From: Paenibacillus sp. HB172176
GTDB taxonomy: Bacteria; Bacillota; Bacilli; Paenibacillales; Paenibacillaceae
NCBI RefSeq assembly: GCF_011947265.1
Contig: NZ_JAATHD010000007.1
Coordinates: forward strand, 201,988 to 265,987
Direction of reading: 5' to 3'
DNA length: 64,000 nucleotides
Made by a program: the position numbers and the translations under genes. The notes under the pieces are model-generated. The model was not told where the DNA came from and ran no database searches. It saw nothing but the letters and a program-made list of their open reading frames with translations. Shown here one piece after another: positions 41,184 through 51,046 of the stretch (its first letter is position 1; every line of letters starts with the position of its first letter).

Positions 41184-43679
41184 ATGCAGTCGATCATGCA
41201 AATGGACAAACATCGGCATTTCAATTCCCATACGGACAGAACCGCCTACGTCAGCGGCAATTTTCGCACGCAGGCCGGACTCGCAAGCAACTGGTCTCCG
41301 GACGCGGAACCCTTCCGAATGATCAACATCGGGGACGGCATGCATATGCTGAAAGTAAAGCTGACCCCCGGACAATACGAATATAAGATTACAATAAACG
41401 GCAGCTGGGACGAGAATTACGGCGCGGACGGGGAACGAGGGGGCGGCAACAAGCGGTTCAAGCTGGCCGAACCCAAGGAGGTTACGTTTATTTTCTATGA
41501 TCATGCTTCAGGCAAGCGTGTAATAGAGCGTCATGAAAGCATGCTGGGACCGACGATCAAAGGAGTCTCATGGGAGCAATTGGATGCGGAGAGCTTCTAC
41601 GACGGAGATGACCTGGGCTGTGTGTATGACAACGGCAGGGCGACGTTGAAGCTGTGGGCGCCGATCGCGGACGAGGTTGCGGTCTTTCTGTACGACAAGG
41701 ATCACGCGGAGCGAGAAGTCGGAAGCATGACTTTGACGCGTGGCGAGCAGGGTGTGTGGCATGTGGAAATCGAGCCTGAGCATCTGAATGTCGACGATAT
41801 GAGAGGCTACTATTATCAATATGAAGTGACGCACGGGCAAACAACGCGCAAAGTGCTGGACCCCTATGCGAAGTCGATGGCGGAGTTCCGCATGAGCCCT
41901 GCGGGCTTCCCGCTTGGCGCGGGCCGCGACGCCGTCGGCAAAGCGGCGATTATCGACCCGGGGCGGACGGAGCCGGAGGGCGGCTGGCCCGATGCCCGCA
42001 TTAATGGGTATGCGCGCCGTGATGACGCAATCATCTATGAGACGCATGTCCGTGATTTCACATCCGATCCCGCTATAGAAGGGGATTTGCGGGCAAGATG
42101 GGGCACGTTCAAGGCGTTCATCGACAAGCTGGACTATATTTGCTCTCTGGGCGTGACTCATGTTCAACTGCTGCCCGTCATGGCCTGGTATTACGGCGAC
42201 GAAGCGTCGATGGATGCGAGGGAGCTGCAGCCCTCCACCGAAAATAATCAATATAACTGGGGCTATGATCCGCATGGCTACTTCTCGCCTGACGGGGCGT
42301 ATTCCGAGAATGCGCGGGATCCGGAGCTTCGCGTGAGAGAGCTGAAGGAGCTGATCGCTGCCATTCACGCCGCGGGCATGGGTGTCATTCTCGATGTCGT
42401 CTATACGCATATGGCGAAGCCGTGGCTGCTCGAGGATATTGTGCCCGGCTATTACTTTTATCGGGACGCAAGCGGGGAACTGCTGGGAGGCTTCGGCTGC
42501 AATCTGGCGACGAATCATGCCATGGCGGAGAAGCTGATGATCGATTCGGTCAAATATTGGTTCGAGGAATACCGGATCGACGGCATGCGCTGGGACATGA
42601 TGGGAGACGCGACGCGCGGGGCTGTGCAGCGCGCTTACGATGCGGCTGCCGCGATTCATCCGAATCCGCTGTTCATTGGCGAGGGCTGGCGCACCTTCGG
42701 CGGGCATCTCGGAGAGCCGGCTCTGGCCGGACAAGGCGCGGATCAGGATTGGATGAGTGAGACCGACGATGTGGGAGTCTTCTCCGACGAATTCCGCAAC
42801 GAGCTGAAGAGCGGCTTTGGCAGCGAGGGACAGCCGCGTTTCTTGACGGGCGGGGCGCGGGAGATCGCGACGCTATTCCGCAATCTGAAGGCGCAGCCGG
42901 GCAATACGCCCGCCGACGCGCCGGGGGATATGGTGCAGTACCTCGAGGCGCATGACAATTTGACGCTGCATGACGTGATTGCCGTAACGCTGAGGGTGAA
43001 CCCCGAAGATGACGAAGCACAGCGGCAAATTCACCGGCGCATGAGACTCGGCCATGTGCTGCTCTTCACGGCGCAGGGAACGATATTTATGCAGGCTGGC
43101 CAGGAATACGGACGCACGAAGCCGTGGAGGGATGTCTCTGCTCCTCATACGCATCCGCTGCATAACCAGCATGGAGAGACAATTGGTCACTTCGTGCATA
43201 ACTCCTACGCGTCATCGGATGCCGTCAATAAATTTGACTGGGGCAAGGCGACGGATGCGGCTGCGCATCCCGAGTGCGCGCGCACCCGGGCTTATACTGC
43301 AGGCTTGATTGCGCTCCGGAAGTCGACCAACGCCTTCCGGCTGGGCGACAAGGAGACGATCGACCGCAACGTGACGCTGCTGGATGTGCCGGAGATCGGC
43401 AGCTTCGATCTTGTTATCGCGTATCGCTGCCAGTCGACGGACGGCTCGGGCGCCTACTATGTGTTCGTTAACGCGGATTCGCGGGAGAGAAGGCTGACGC
43501 TGCCCGTCGATCTGAGCGGCGGCGAGGTTGTGGCCGACGGTGGTCAGTCAGGAACTAGCGCCATTGCAGCTACGAGCGGCTTCCGGCTCGCGGGCGATAG
43601 CATCACGCTTGAGCCGTTGACCGCGGTTGTTATTCGTATGGCGCTTGAAGCCACCGAGTCCAGCCGCTTCCTCAATTGA
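41184..43679 (+). CDS. pulA: Type I pullulanase (GH13), cytoplasmic
   Basis: Pullulanase hydrolyses alpha-1,6 branches of pullulan, amylopectin or glycogen. The 831-residue product has an N-terminal X25-like starch-associated domain (ITINGSWDENYGADGERGG, about 60-90), a CBM48-type domain (about 135-250), and the GH13 barrel. The diagnostic type I motif YNWGYDP is present, with DVVYTHMAK (region I), GMRWDMMGD with nucleophile Asp471, FIGEGW with acid/base Glu500, and EAHDNL with Asp591. There is no signal peptide. The ATG at 41184 is chosen over the GTG at 41175, which is too close to its ribosome site; ATGs at 41196 and 41202 remain possible. Confidence 0.9.
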   Translation: MQSIMQMDKHRHFNSHTDRTAYVSGNFRTQAGLASNWSPDAEPFRMINIGDGMHMLKVKLTPGQYEYKITINGSWDENYGADGERGGGNKRFKLAEPKEVTFIFYDHASGKRVIERHESMLGPTIKGVSWEQLDAESFYDGDDLGCVYDNGRATLKLWAPIADEVAVFLYDKDHAEREVGSMTLTRGEQGVWHVEIEPEHLNVDDMRGYYYQYEVTHGQTTRKVLDPYAKSMAEFRMSPAGFPLGAGRDAVGKAAIIDPGRTEPEGGWPDARINGYARRDDAIIYETHVRDFTSDPAIEGDLRARWGTFKAFIDKLDYICSLGVTHVQLLPVMAWYYGDEASMDARELQPSTENNQYNWGYDPHGYFSPDGAYSENARDPELRVRELKELIAAIHAAGMGVILDVVYTHMAKPWLLEDIVPGYYFYRDASGELLGGFGCNLATNHAMAEKLMIDSVKYWFEEYRIDGMRWDMMGDATRGAVQRAYDAAAAIHPNPLFIGEGWRTFGGHLGEPALAGQGADQDWMSETDDVGVFSDEFRNELKSGFGSEGQPRFLTGGAREIATLFRNLKAQPGNTPADAPGDMVQYLEAHDNLTLHDVIAVTLRVNPEDDEAQRQIHRRMRLGHVLLFTAQGTIFMQAGQEYGRTKPWRDVSAPHTHPLHNQHGETIGHFVHNSYASSDAVNKFDWGKATDAAAHPECARTRAYTAGLIALRKSTNAFRLGDKETIDRNVTLLDVPEIGSFDLVIAYRCQSTDGSGAYYVFVNADSRERRLTLPVDLSGGEVVADGGQSGTSAIAATSGFRLAGDSITLEPLTAVVIRMALEATESSRFLN

Positions 43680-43770
43680 AGCTGGCGGAAGAAACGAATA
43701 TTGGACCCGCAAGCCCTCGTTCTCGGGCGGGGGCTAATTATGAATGCGTATATATGGAGGTGCGAGAGGG

Positions 43771-45528
43771 ATGGTTCGATTTCCAGCAAATATGACATTT
43801 GGGATTTGGCCCAAGCTGGTTCTCATTTTTTTGTTAGGACTCCTCCCGCTTTTTGGATTAAGCCTTGGCATACTGAATTCCAGTTCTCATACAGTGCAAA
43901 CCAATATCTCTCAATCCATGGATTCCAATGTGCAGTATTATTTGGGATCGCTCGAAGCCGAATTGCAAAAAATCATCGATCTCAAACAATCCTATATTGA
44001 AGATTTTGACTTTCAGAAGCTTTCCGACCTGGCTACTTCAATGAGTCCGTTTGAACAAACGCAATCCATACTTCGCGTGCAGGATCGTCTGGATTTAGTG
44101 AAGACGTCCAGCCTTTATGTTGAAGAAGTGAAAGTCTATTTCCCCATGCTCAACCGCACGATTTCCACCGATAATGTTTATGGAATGATGGATGAAAGCG
44201 AAGTGACAGCAATGATTCAGGCACAGAATAATCGGGACACCTTGTTCCTTATGCAGGACAAGCTAGTAATGGCCCAGGTCTATCCCGATCTGGATCAACC
44301 TCCATACTCTGTTGGATTTGCAATGGAAATCGAGCTTTCAGTTGAGAAGATCAAAGAACAATTAAAACGGACATTGCCTTCCAGCGGAGGAGGAGCGATG
44401 CTTATGGATGGGGGCGGCAAATGGAAAGTTGTGAGCAGCGGTGGAGAACAGCTTGCCGGGAATCTAAACGAATTTATGTGGCAACCGGAGCGTCAGGGAA
44501 TGAAGAGCAGTCAAGGAATTATTCGCGATGCTGACGGTGAGAGCTACTTTGTTACCCTTCAGCGGTCCGAATTGTTAAACGCTGCAGTCGTGATCGGTCT
44601 GCCGAAACGGGAAGCCCTGAGTCAACTGGAGAAATACAGAGTCTGGTATTTGTATCAAGTTCTGCTCACCATTGTCGTTATTCTATTTTGTTCATATTGG
44701 ATCTACCGAATTATTCATCGTCCCTTAAGGGGACTGCTCAAGGCATTCCGTCAAGTGGAGCGAGGCAAATTGGATATTCGAATAACCGGATATACAAAGG
44801 ATGAATTCAAGTTCTTGTATCGTCAGTTCAATCAGATGACCAGCCGTCTTCAGCATTTAATTCAGGAGGTCTACGAGCAGCAGCTGCGATCGCAGCAATC
44901 CGAACTAAAGCAATTGCAATCGCAGATTAATCCGCACTTCTTGTACAACAGCTTCTTCATTCTTCGTCGAATGGCACAAATTCCCGACTTGGAGAGCGTC
45001 AAACGAATGACAGCTTACTTAGGAGAATATTTCCGTTTCATGACGCGAACGGCTTTGGATGAGGTTAAGCTGACGCAAGAAGTAGGGCATTCACGCATTT
45101 ACGCGGATATTCAATCCATGCGTTTTGGTTCAAAGATCGAGGTGGAATTTGAGGAATTACCCGAAAAATTTTCCGGAATCAACGTTCCAAGGCTAATCCT
45201 GCAGCCGATTCTGGAGAACGCTTATCAGCATTCGCTTGAGGACAGGGTCGGGCAAGGCCATCTCCGCATTCAGTATAAACACAATTCCGAATTGTTGGTG
45301 ATTAGAATCGAGGACAACGGAGATGCTTTAAGCGATGAAACGATTAAGCGTCTTAACAATCAATTGTCGTATTCGGGTCAAAACGAGGAAGTTACAGGTT
45401 TGGTTAACGTTCATCGTAGATTGAAATTGAAATTTGGAGAAGAAGGCGGCGTGGAGTTGGGCAGAAGCGCTGATCTTGGGGGTATGCTGGTCGATTTGAT
45501 CATTCCATTGAAGCAGCAGGAGGAATAA
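43771..45528 (+). CDS. Sensor histidine kinase, YesM type (second system)
   Basis: The 585-residue kinase starts at the ATG at 43771, eight bases after GGAGGTG; an ATG at 43744 would put that site inside the gene. It has an N-terminal helix (about 12-32), an extracytoplasmic sensor (to about 285), a second helix (about 295-315), HAMP, and the kinase core with His389 in QINPHFLYN, N box (PILENAYQHS), G1 (IEDNGD) and G2 (GLVNVHRRL). It is followed after three bases by its regulator and lies upstream of importer 3, its probable target. Confidence 0.92.
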   Translation: MVRFPANMTFGIWPKLVLIFLLGLLPLFGLSLGILNSSSHTVQTNISQSMDSNVQYYLGSLEAELQKIIDLKQSYIEDFDFQKLSDLATSMSPFEQTQSILRVQDRLDLVKTSSLYVEEVKVYFPMLNRTISTDNVYGMMDESEVTAMIQAQNNRDTLFLMQDKLVMAQVYPDLDQPPYSVGFAMEIELSVEKIKEQLKRTLPSSGGGAMLMDGGGKWKVVSSGGEQLAGNLNEFMWQPERQGMKSSQGIIRDADGESYFVTLQRSELLNAAVVIGLPKREALSQLEKYRVWYLYQVLLTIVVILFCSYWIYRIIHRPLRGLLKAFRQVERGKLDIRITGYTKDEFKFLYRQFNQMTSRLQHLIQEVYEQQLRSQQSELKQLQSQINPHFLYNSFFILRRMAQIPDLESVKRMTAYLGEYFRFMTRTALDEVKLTQEVGHSRIYADIQSMRFGSKIEVEFEELPEKFSGINVPRLILQPILENAYQHSLEDRVGQGHLRIQYKHNSELLVIRIEDNGDALSDETIKRLNNQLSYSGQNEEVTGLVNVHRRLKLKFGEEGGVELGRSADLGGMLVDLIIPLKQQEE

Positions 45529-45531
45529 CCG

Positions 45532-47172
45532 ATGTACAGACTGTTGATTGTAGATAATGAACCTCTTATCGTGGAGGGGTTGGCTCATTTAATGGAGGAC
45601 GCCCCTTCACTGGCGCTTGAAATATACCGAGCGTTCTCCGCTGCAGAAGCACTGGATTGGATGAATAGAACCAAGATGGATATTGCATTGTTGGACATTC
45701 GAATGCCCGGCATGAACGGTCTGGAGCTTCAACGTGAAATGATAAAGCAGTGGCCGCGCTGCAAAATCATTTTTCTGACCGGATTCGACGACTTTACTTA
45801 TATTCAAGAAGCCATCCGCAATAACAGCGTGGATTATCTACTCAAAACGGATGGCGACGAGAGTATTGTTCGGGCTGTAGAAAAGGCCGTTACTGAAATT
45901 CAAAAGGAATGGGACGTGGATTCAGTCATTGCGCAGGCGAAGCAACAACTACGTCTGGCTGCTCCTGTACTGCAAAAGGAGCTACTGTGGGAAGTCATGC
46001 AGGGCGAGGCTGGCTCGCTGGATCATCTTAACAATCAATTCAGTGAACTGGATCTTGATCTGGATGCAGAGATGCCGGTCATGCTGGTAATTGGAGCTGT
46101 GACGCAATGGAACCAGAGCTATCGGCCGGCCGATCGTTCCTTGCTTATGTATGCTGTTGGCAATATTGCAAACGAATTGCTGTCAGAATCGGCCAAGTGT
46201 CATTGCTTTGTACATGATCGCCATCATCTGATCTGTTTGATTCAGTCGGATGAATTGAAATGGGATCGCACTGCCCGTTTCGTGCTCGGTACGTTGGAAC
46301 AATTGCAGGACAACTGCGAACGTCTGCTGAAGCTGTCCATTTCTCTGGCGGCTGCAAGTGAAGGAGTGGAATGGAGCGGGGTACCGGAACAGTTCGAAGC
46401 GTTGACGTTGCAGATGAGCAGGGGAGTGCTTGAGGATGACAAACGGCTGCTGGTTCTAAAGAAGGAGACGGATGCCGCCAAGCGCAAAAATAGTCAGGAC
46501 GAGCATACGGTTCGTGTCGCGGTCAATCGAATCGACGATTTGCGGATGATGCTTGAGGCAGGCAGAAAAGAGGATTTTTTTGGGCAGTATCAGTTGCTCA
46601 TGTCGACGATTTCCTATTATTCCGACGGCATCGGTCATTATCGCCTCGAGGCTTATTATCGGTTTAGCGCTTTATTCACGTCCTGCATGAATCAATGGGG
46701 CGTCCAGAGGCAGAGTGGACTTGAAACGGAATGGTCCCGATTGCAGACATTGAATCCTTTAAGCGATTGGGCAGAGGTATGTCGCTGCTTTCAAACGTTT
46801 GGCGAGCGACTTTTTGAAATCAAGCGGGAAGGGGAGCGAGATGAAACGGAAAAAACGATTTCTGTGCTGCAGAGATATGTCGAATCGCATTTGGCGGATG
46901 ATTTGTCGCTCACCCGTCTCGGCGAGGTAGTCGGTTATAATCCGTCTTATCTATCTCGGTATTACAAGCAATATACAGGACAAGGTTTATCCGATTATAT
47001 CGTGGAAGTCCGTTTGAAGAAGGCAAAGGAGATGCTGGGAGACAAACACGTCAAGATCAGCGCGATTGCCCCGGCACTCGGTTTTTTATCTGAGCCCTAT
47101 TTGTATCGCTTTTTCAAAAAACAGACGGGCTTGACACCTCAGGAATATCGGGACGGCGTTATCGAAAAATAA
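45532..47172 (+). CDS. Response regulator with AraC-type output domain (second system)
   Basis: The 546-residue protein has a receiver domain with Asp55 in LLDIRMPGMNG and a C-terminal AraC/HTH_18 domain (LTRLGEVVGYNPSYLSRYYKQ and SEPYLYRFFKKQTG). Two receiver positions differ from the usual pattern: the acidic pair reads VDNE rather than VDDE, and the conserved Lys is followed by Thr (LLKTDGDE) rather than Pro. These may alter phosphorylation but do not rule it out. The gene ends at a strong terminator, separating it from importer 3, which it probably activates. Confidence 0.92.
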   Translation: MYRLLIVDNEPLIVEGLAHLMEDAPSLALEIYRAFSAAEALDWMNRTKMDIALLDIRMPGMNGLELQREMIKQWPRCKIIFLTGFDDFTYIQEAIRNNSVDYLLKTDGDESIVRAVEKAVTEIQKEWDVDSVIAQAKQQLRLAAPVLQKELLWEVMQGEAGSLDHLNNQFSELDLDLDAEMPVMLVIGAVTQWNQSYRPADRSLLMYAVGNIANELLSESAKCHCFVHDRHHLICLIQSDELKWDRTARFVLGTLEQLQDNCERLLKLSISLAAASEGVEWSGVPEQFEALTLQMSRGVLEDDKRLLVLKKETDAAKRKNSQDEHTVRVAVNRIDDLRMMLEAGRKEDFFGQYQLLMSTISYYSDGIGHYRLEAYYRFSALFTSCMNQWGVQRQSGLETEWSRLQTLNPLSDWAEVCRCFQTFGERLFEIKREGERDETEKTISVLQRYVESHLADDLSLTRLGEVVGYNPSYLSRYYKQYTGQGLSDYIVEVRLKKAKEMLGDKHVKISAIAPALGFLSEPYLYRFFKKQTGLTPQEYRDGVIEK

Positions 47173-47198
47173 GGATAGGTTCACTCACTTTGCGTGAT

Positions 47199-47235
47199 AA
47201 TAGTCCCGTGCAGCGGTGCACCGGACTATTTTTAT
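47199..47235 (+). terminator. Intrinsic terminator after the second two-component operon
   Basis: AATAGTCCCGTGCA pairs with TGCACCGGACTATT with one C-C mismatch around GCGG, followed by TTTTTATT. Confidence 0.82.
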
Positions 47236-47307
47236 TGCCTCCATCTAGTAAACAAAGGATAGAGAATGTAAAAGACGTACAGTAGATTGGCAGGACAGGG
47301 CTCTTCT

Positions 47308-47313
47308 ATAATG
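47308..47313 (+). promoter_or_regulatory. Candidate -10 element of importer 3
   Basis: A consensus TATAAT lies between the upstream terminator and the binding-protein gene, leaving a leader of about 35 bases. No good -35 is found at the right distance, as is common for promoters that need an activator such as the adjacent response regulator. Confidence 0.4.
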
Positions 47314-47353
47314 AGAACCAAGGGATCCCGAACCATATGAAGGGGGCAACACC

Positions 47354-49075
47354 ATGAAATTGCGAAAATTAAGCATAACGATATTGACGTTTGGTCTAGT
47401 CAGTTTATTGATTTTGTCCGCTTGTGCAAGCAACAACAATAACTCGACTAACACGGGCGGGCAAAATCCTGTTGAAACTGCCGGCAAGGGGGAGGACAAC
47501 TCCGCTTCCGACAATAACGGATCAGATGCCAATGGAGGGACTGCATCAGCAGAGCCAATGGCCAAGTACGATCCTCCGATCAATCTGTCCACGTCAAGAT
47601 CGGTTGATAACACGTGGAAATATGTGGATGGAGAGAATCTGGACAACAATGTCTGGACCAAAGGCTATCTGGAAGAATTGGGAATCAACCTCACCAATGA
47701 TTGGTCGGTTGCATCCTCTCAGTATGATGAGAAATTGAATGTGGCCATCGCTTCTGGCGATCTGCCTGATGTATTCGACGTTAATGCCACTCAATTGAAA
47801 AAACTGGTGGATGCGGGACAGCTTGCGGATCTTACTTCAGCATGGGAAACCAATGCAACGGAATTCGCCCAAAATATGGTGCTCGAGGACGGAGGACACG
47901 CGATGCAGTCCGCCACCTTTGACGGAAAGCTGTATGCGATTCCGCAAACGACTGGAGCGGTTGATACTGCTCATGTCTTGTGGATTCGAACCGATTGGTT
48001 AACAAAGCTCGGCTTGTCCGAGCCGCAATCGATGGAAGATGTGCTGGCTATCGCGGAAGCATTCACAACCCAGGATCCGGATGAGAATGGCAAGAAAGAT
48101 ACGTACGGGATGGCAATTCATAAAAATTTATGGGATGGTTGGGCTGGTCTTCAAGGCTTTTTCAATGCGTTTCACGCTTATCCGAATATTTGGGTGAAGG
48201 ATCAGACAACGGGACAACTTGTCTTCGGCACCGTTCAACCGGCTATGAAAACAGCGCTCGTCGAATTGCAAAAGCTCTATAAGATGGGGGTGATCGATCC
48301 GGAATTCGGCGTTAAGGATCCAAACAAGGAAGGAGAACTGGCGGATAAAATCGGCATGTTTTTCGGAGCGCAGTGGGCGCCGATCTCCCCCTTGCAAGCG
48401 GCTAAAACCCAGGATCCGGAGATGGACTGGAAGGCCTTCCCGATTATGGATATGGAGGGACAACTGACAAACGCTCAAATTAAATTCCCGATTATTAAAT
48501 ATACCGTCGTGCGAAAAGGCTACGAGCATCCAGAAGCATTGGCAAAATTGGCTAGCTTCTTTGCAGAAAAAATATATGGACCGAATAAAGAAACGACCAA
48601 GTACTTAACAACACCGGACGGTATTGAAGTGTTTAAACCGGCCTTGGCTCAAATCAGGCCGGCTTTGGGCGGAAACCAAGAATCTCAAGTGAAAATTACT
48701 GCGGCTCTGGAGAACGGAGATCCGTCAAACCTTGACGAGGGCCTAAAAGCAACCTATGACAGTATTCTCAAATTCCGAAACGGCGACAACAGCCAGTGGC
48801 AATGGGAAAGAGTGTTTGGCCCAGTCAGCTCGCAAAACGTATTGAATCAATTCGTGGATCAGAATCTGCTTCAAAATAATGAGTTTTTCGGAGCGCCGAC
48901 AGAAACGATGGGGTCCAAGCAATCCAGTCTGGATAAGATGACGCTTGAAGTTCTCACAAAGATTATTATGGGTGATGCATCTGTAGAAGAATTCGATAAT
49001 TTTACCGAAAATTGGAATAAACTGGGCGGGTCGGATATAACGAAGGAAGTTAACGAGTGGTACGCAGCTCAATAA
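47354..49075 (+). CDS. Sugar ABC transporter substrate-binding lipoprotein, LplA type (importer 3)
   Basis: The 573-residue lipoprotein has lipobox ILSAC (Cys24), a long Asn/Gly/Ser/Ala-rich tether to about residue 70, and an LplA-type binding fold (SGDLPDVFDVNATQLKKL, LYAIPQTTGAVDTAHVLWIR, DENGKKDTYGMAI). The ribosome site is TGAAGGGGG. Unlike importers 1 and 2, the binding-protein gene comes first here. The downstream GH5 and GH78-like genes suggest a beta-linked or rhamnose-bearing oligosaccharide as ligand, which is inferred. Confidence 0.9.
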   Translation: MKLRKLSITILTFGLVSLLILSACASNNNNSTNTGGQNPVETAGKGEDNSASDNNGSDANGGTASAEPMAKYDPPINLSTSRSVDNTWKYVDGENLDNNVWTKGYLEELGINLTNDWSVASSQYDEKLNVAIASGDLPDVFDVNATQLKKLVDAGQLADLTSAWETNATEFAQNMVLEDGGHAMQSATFDGKLYAIPQTTGAVDTAHVLWIRTDWLTKLGLSEPQSMEDVLAIAEAFTTQDPDENGKKDTYGMAIHKNLWDGWAGLQGFFNAFHAYPNIWVKDQTTGQLVFGTVQPAMKTALVELQKLYKMGVIDPEFGVKDPNKEGELADKIGMFFGAQWAPISPLQAAKTQDPEMDWKAFPIMDMEGQLTNAQIKFPIIKYTVVRKGYEHPEALAKLASFFAEKIYGPNKETTKYLTTPDGIEVFKPALAQIRPALGGNQESQVKITAALENGDPSNLDEGLKATYDSILKFRNGDNSQWQWERVFGPVSSQNVLNQFVDQNLLQNNEFFGAPTETMGSKQSSLDKMTLEVLTKIIMGDASVEEFDNFTENWNKLGGSDITKEVNEWYAAQ

Positions 49076-49099
49076 TGGCTGAATGATGTATGTAGGGTT

Positions 49100-49123
49100 G
49101 GGAAGGCGGATTGCCGCCTTTCC
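49100..49123 (+). other. Intercistronic stem-loop after the binding-protein gene (importer 3)
   Basis: GGGAAGGCGG pairs with CCGCCTTTCC with one wobble around ATTG. No T-run follows. It would stabilise the 3' end of the binding-protein message or cause partial termination. Confidence 0.55.
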
Positions 49124-49152
49124 ATTTGCAACAAGAACTGGAGGAATACTGA

Positions 49153-50052
49153 ATGAGACTGGGCAGATGGAAGCGTGAAATGCCGTTATACTTGATGATC
49201 TTGCCTGGGGTTGTCCTTGTATTGATATTTGCTTATGTCCCCATGGCCGGCATTGCGATGGCTTTCCAGGATTTTATGCCTGCTCGGGGATGGTTCGGCT
49301 CGGAGTGGGTCGGGTTGGACAATTTCAGGTATATTGCTGTCATGCCGAATATCGGACAGGTTGTCTGGAACACTGTGTTCATCTCGGCTATGAAGATGAT
49401 TGTTGGATTGATTGTGCCGATTTTCATTGCATTGTTATTGAACGAAGTTGGCAAAAACGGGTTTAAGCGCGGGATCCAAACGCTTGTTTATTTGCCGCAT
49501 TTTATGTCATGGGTTATTCTCGGCGGGATCTTGATAGATATGATGTCGCCATCGCAAGGTCTGATCAATCAGATCATCAAGCAGTTCGGCGGAGAACCTA
49601 TTTATTTCCTTGGCAACAACGATTGGTTTCCTTACACCCTTGTCATATCGAATGAATGGAAGGAATTTGGATTTAGCACGATTGTCTATCTGGCCGCGTT
49701 AACCAATATTAATCCTTCCTTGTACGAGGCTGCGGTAATAGACGGAGCCAATCGGTGGAAACAGACCTTGTTTGTGACGCTGCCGGGCTTGACGCCGATT
49801 ATTGTTCTGATGACGACGCTTAGCTTGGGGCAAATCTTGAATGCCGGCTTTGATCAAGTGTTCAATCTATACAGCCCTGTTGTCTATGAGAGCGGAGATA
49901 TCATTGATACGATGATATATCGAATTGGCTTGGTGGAGGCGCAATACTCGGTTTCCACCGCGGTCGGATTGTTTAAATCCGTCATTTCATTTTGCTTTAT
50001 TTCCGTATCGTATTTACTGGCATATCGCCTTGCCAATTACCGAATTTTTTAA
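49153..50052 (+). CDS. ABC sugar transporter permease, LplB type (importer 3)
   Basis: The 299-residue permease starts behind ACTGGAGG and has six helices, the motif FAYVPMAGIAMAFQDFMPARG, and an EAA loop at EAAVIDGANRWKQTLFVTLP. It is the second gene of importer 3. Confidence 0.9.
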   Translation: MRLGRWKREMPLYLMILPGVVLVLIFAYVPMAGIAMAFQDFMPARGWFGSEWVGLDNFRYIAVMPNIGQVVWNTVFISAMKMIVGLIVPIFIALLLNEVGKNGFKRGIQTLVYLPHFMSWVILGGILIDMMSPSQGLINQIIKQFGGEPIYFLGNNDWFPYTLVISNEWKEFGFSTIVYLAALTNINPSLYEAAVIDGANRWKQTLFVTLPGLTPIIVLMTTLSLGQILNAGFDQVFNLYSPVVYESGDIIDTMIYRIGLVEAQYSVSTAVGLFKSVISFCFISVSYLLAYRLANYRIF

Positions 50053-50070
50053 AGAGAGGGACGAATAATC

Positions 50071-50961
50071 GTGTATAAGATGTCAACCAGTCGGAAGTTA
50101 TTCGTTTCCTTTAACTACACTTTTTTAACGCTTTTGTCGATTTTATGTTTGTTGCCGCTCGTTCACGTCCTGGCCTTATCCTTCAGCTCAAGCAGTGCAG
50201 CCACAACAGGCATGGTCAGCTTCTGGCCGGTAGATATGACATTCTCATCCTATAACTTCGTCTTAAGCAAGCCGCAATTTCTAACCTCGATGGGCGTCAC
50301 CTTACAGCGCGTCGTTGTTGGCGTTACGCTCAATCTGATTTTGATTATTATGGTCGCGTATCCCTTGTCCAAGGAAGTTAGAGCATTTCGTATGCGGACA
50401 GTGCTTGCCTGGTTTTTCGTATTCACCATGCTGTTCAGCGGCGGACTTATTCCATTGTATATGACTGTGCGCAATACCGGCTTATTGGATTCGATTTGGG
50501 CGCTTATCTTCCCGACATGGGGAACGGGATCGAATATTTTCAATATCGTATTGATGCTGAATTTTTTTCGCGGATTGCCCAAGGAATTGGAAGAATCAGC
50601 GATGATGGATGGGGCAGGCCACTTTACAATCTGTTGGCGCATCATCGTTCCTCTATCTCTGCCGGTGCTGGCGACCGTGACATTGTTTACGATCGTATTT
50701 AACTGGAATTCCTGGTTTGACGGGCTGATCTACATGAACAGGACGGAGCATTATCCATTGTCGACCTATCTGCAGACCATCGTGGTTCAGAGTCAACTGA
50801 CGGAGGTTGATGCGAATGATTTGGCGAGCTTGCAAGAGGTATCGGATCGGACTGCCAAGGCTGCGCAAATCTTCATCGGTACGCTTCCGATTCTGCTAGT
50901 TTATCCATTTCTTCAACGTTTTTTCATTAAAGGCATCGTTCTCGGCAGTGTGAAAGAGTAA
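50071..50961 (+). CDS. ABC sugar transporter permease, YtcP/LplC type (importer 3)
   Basis: The 296-residue partner permease starts at the GTG at 50071 after GAGAGGG. It has six helices, FTMLFSGGLIPLYMTV, an EAA-like loop (ESAMMDGAGHFTICWRIIVP), FNWNSWFDGLIYMN and the terminal QRFFIKGIVLGSVKE. No ATPase gene accompanies it. Confidence 0.9.
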   Translation: MYKMSTSRKLFVSFNYTFLTLLSILCLLPLVHVLALSFSSSSAATTGMVSFWPVDMTFSSYNFVLSKPQFLTSMGVTLQRVVVGVTLNLILIIMVAYPLSKEVRAFRMRTVLAWFFVFTMLFSGGLIPLYMTVRNTGLLDSIWALIFPTWGTGSNIFNIVLMLNFFRGLPKELEESAMMDGAGHFTICWRIIVPLSLPVLATVTLFTIVFNWNSWFDGLIYMNRTEHYPLSTYLQTIVVQSQLTEVDANDLASLQEVSDRTAKAAQIFIGTLPILLVYPFLQRFFIKGIVLGSVKE

Positions 50962-51000
50962 AAGAGCTAAGGCGACATCGAACGATTTGGCAACGTATCA

Positions 51001-51026
51001 TGTCCAGCAAAACATCTTGCTGGACA
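51001..51026 (+). other. Intercistronic stem-loop upstream of the GH5 gene
   Basis: TGTCCAGCAA and TTGCTGGACA form a perfect 10-bp stem with loop AACATC, ending about 10 bases before the GGGAGGGG ribosome site. Without a T-run it more likely marks an mRNA processing or stability boundary between the importer and the secreted enzyme. Confidence 0.55.
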
Positions 51027-51046
51027 TATTCCGGGAGGGGCTAAAG

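Noticed and set aside
43680..43770. GC-rich hairpin after the pullulanase gene
   Set aside because: The pairing is short and mismatched with no T-run; it was not strong enough to call a terminator.
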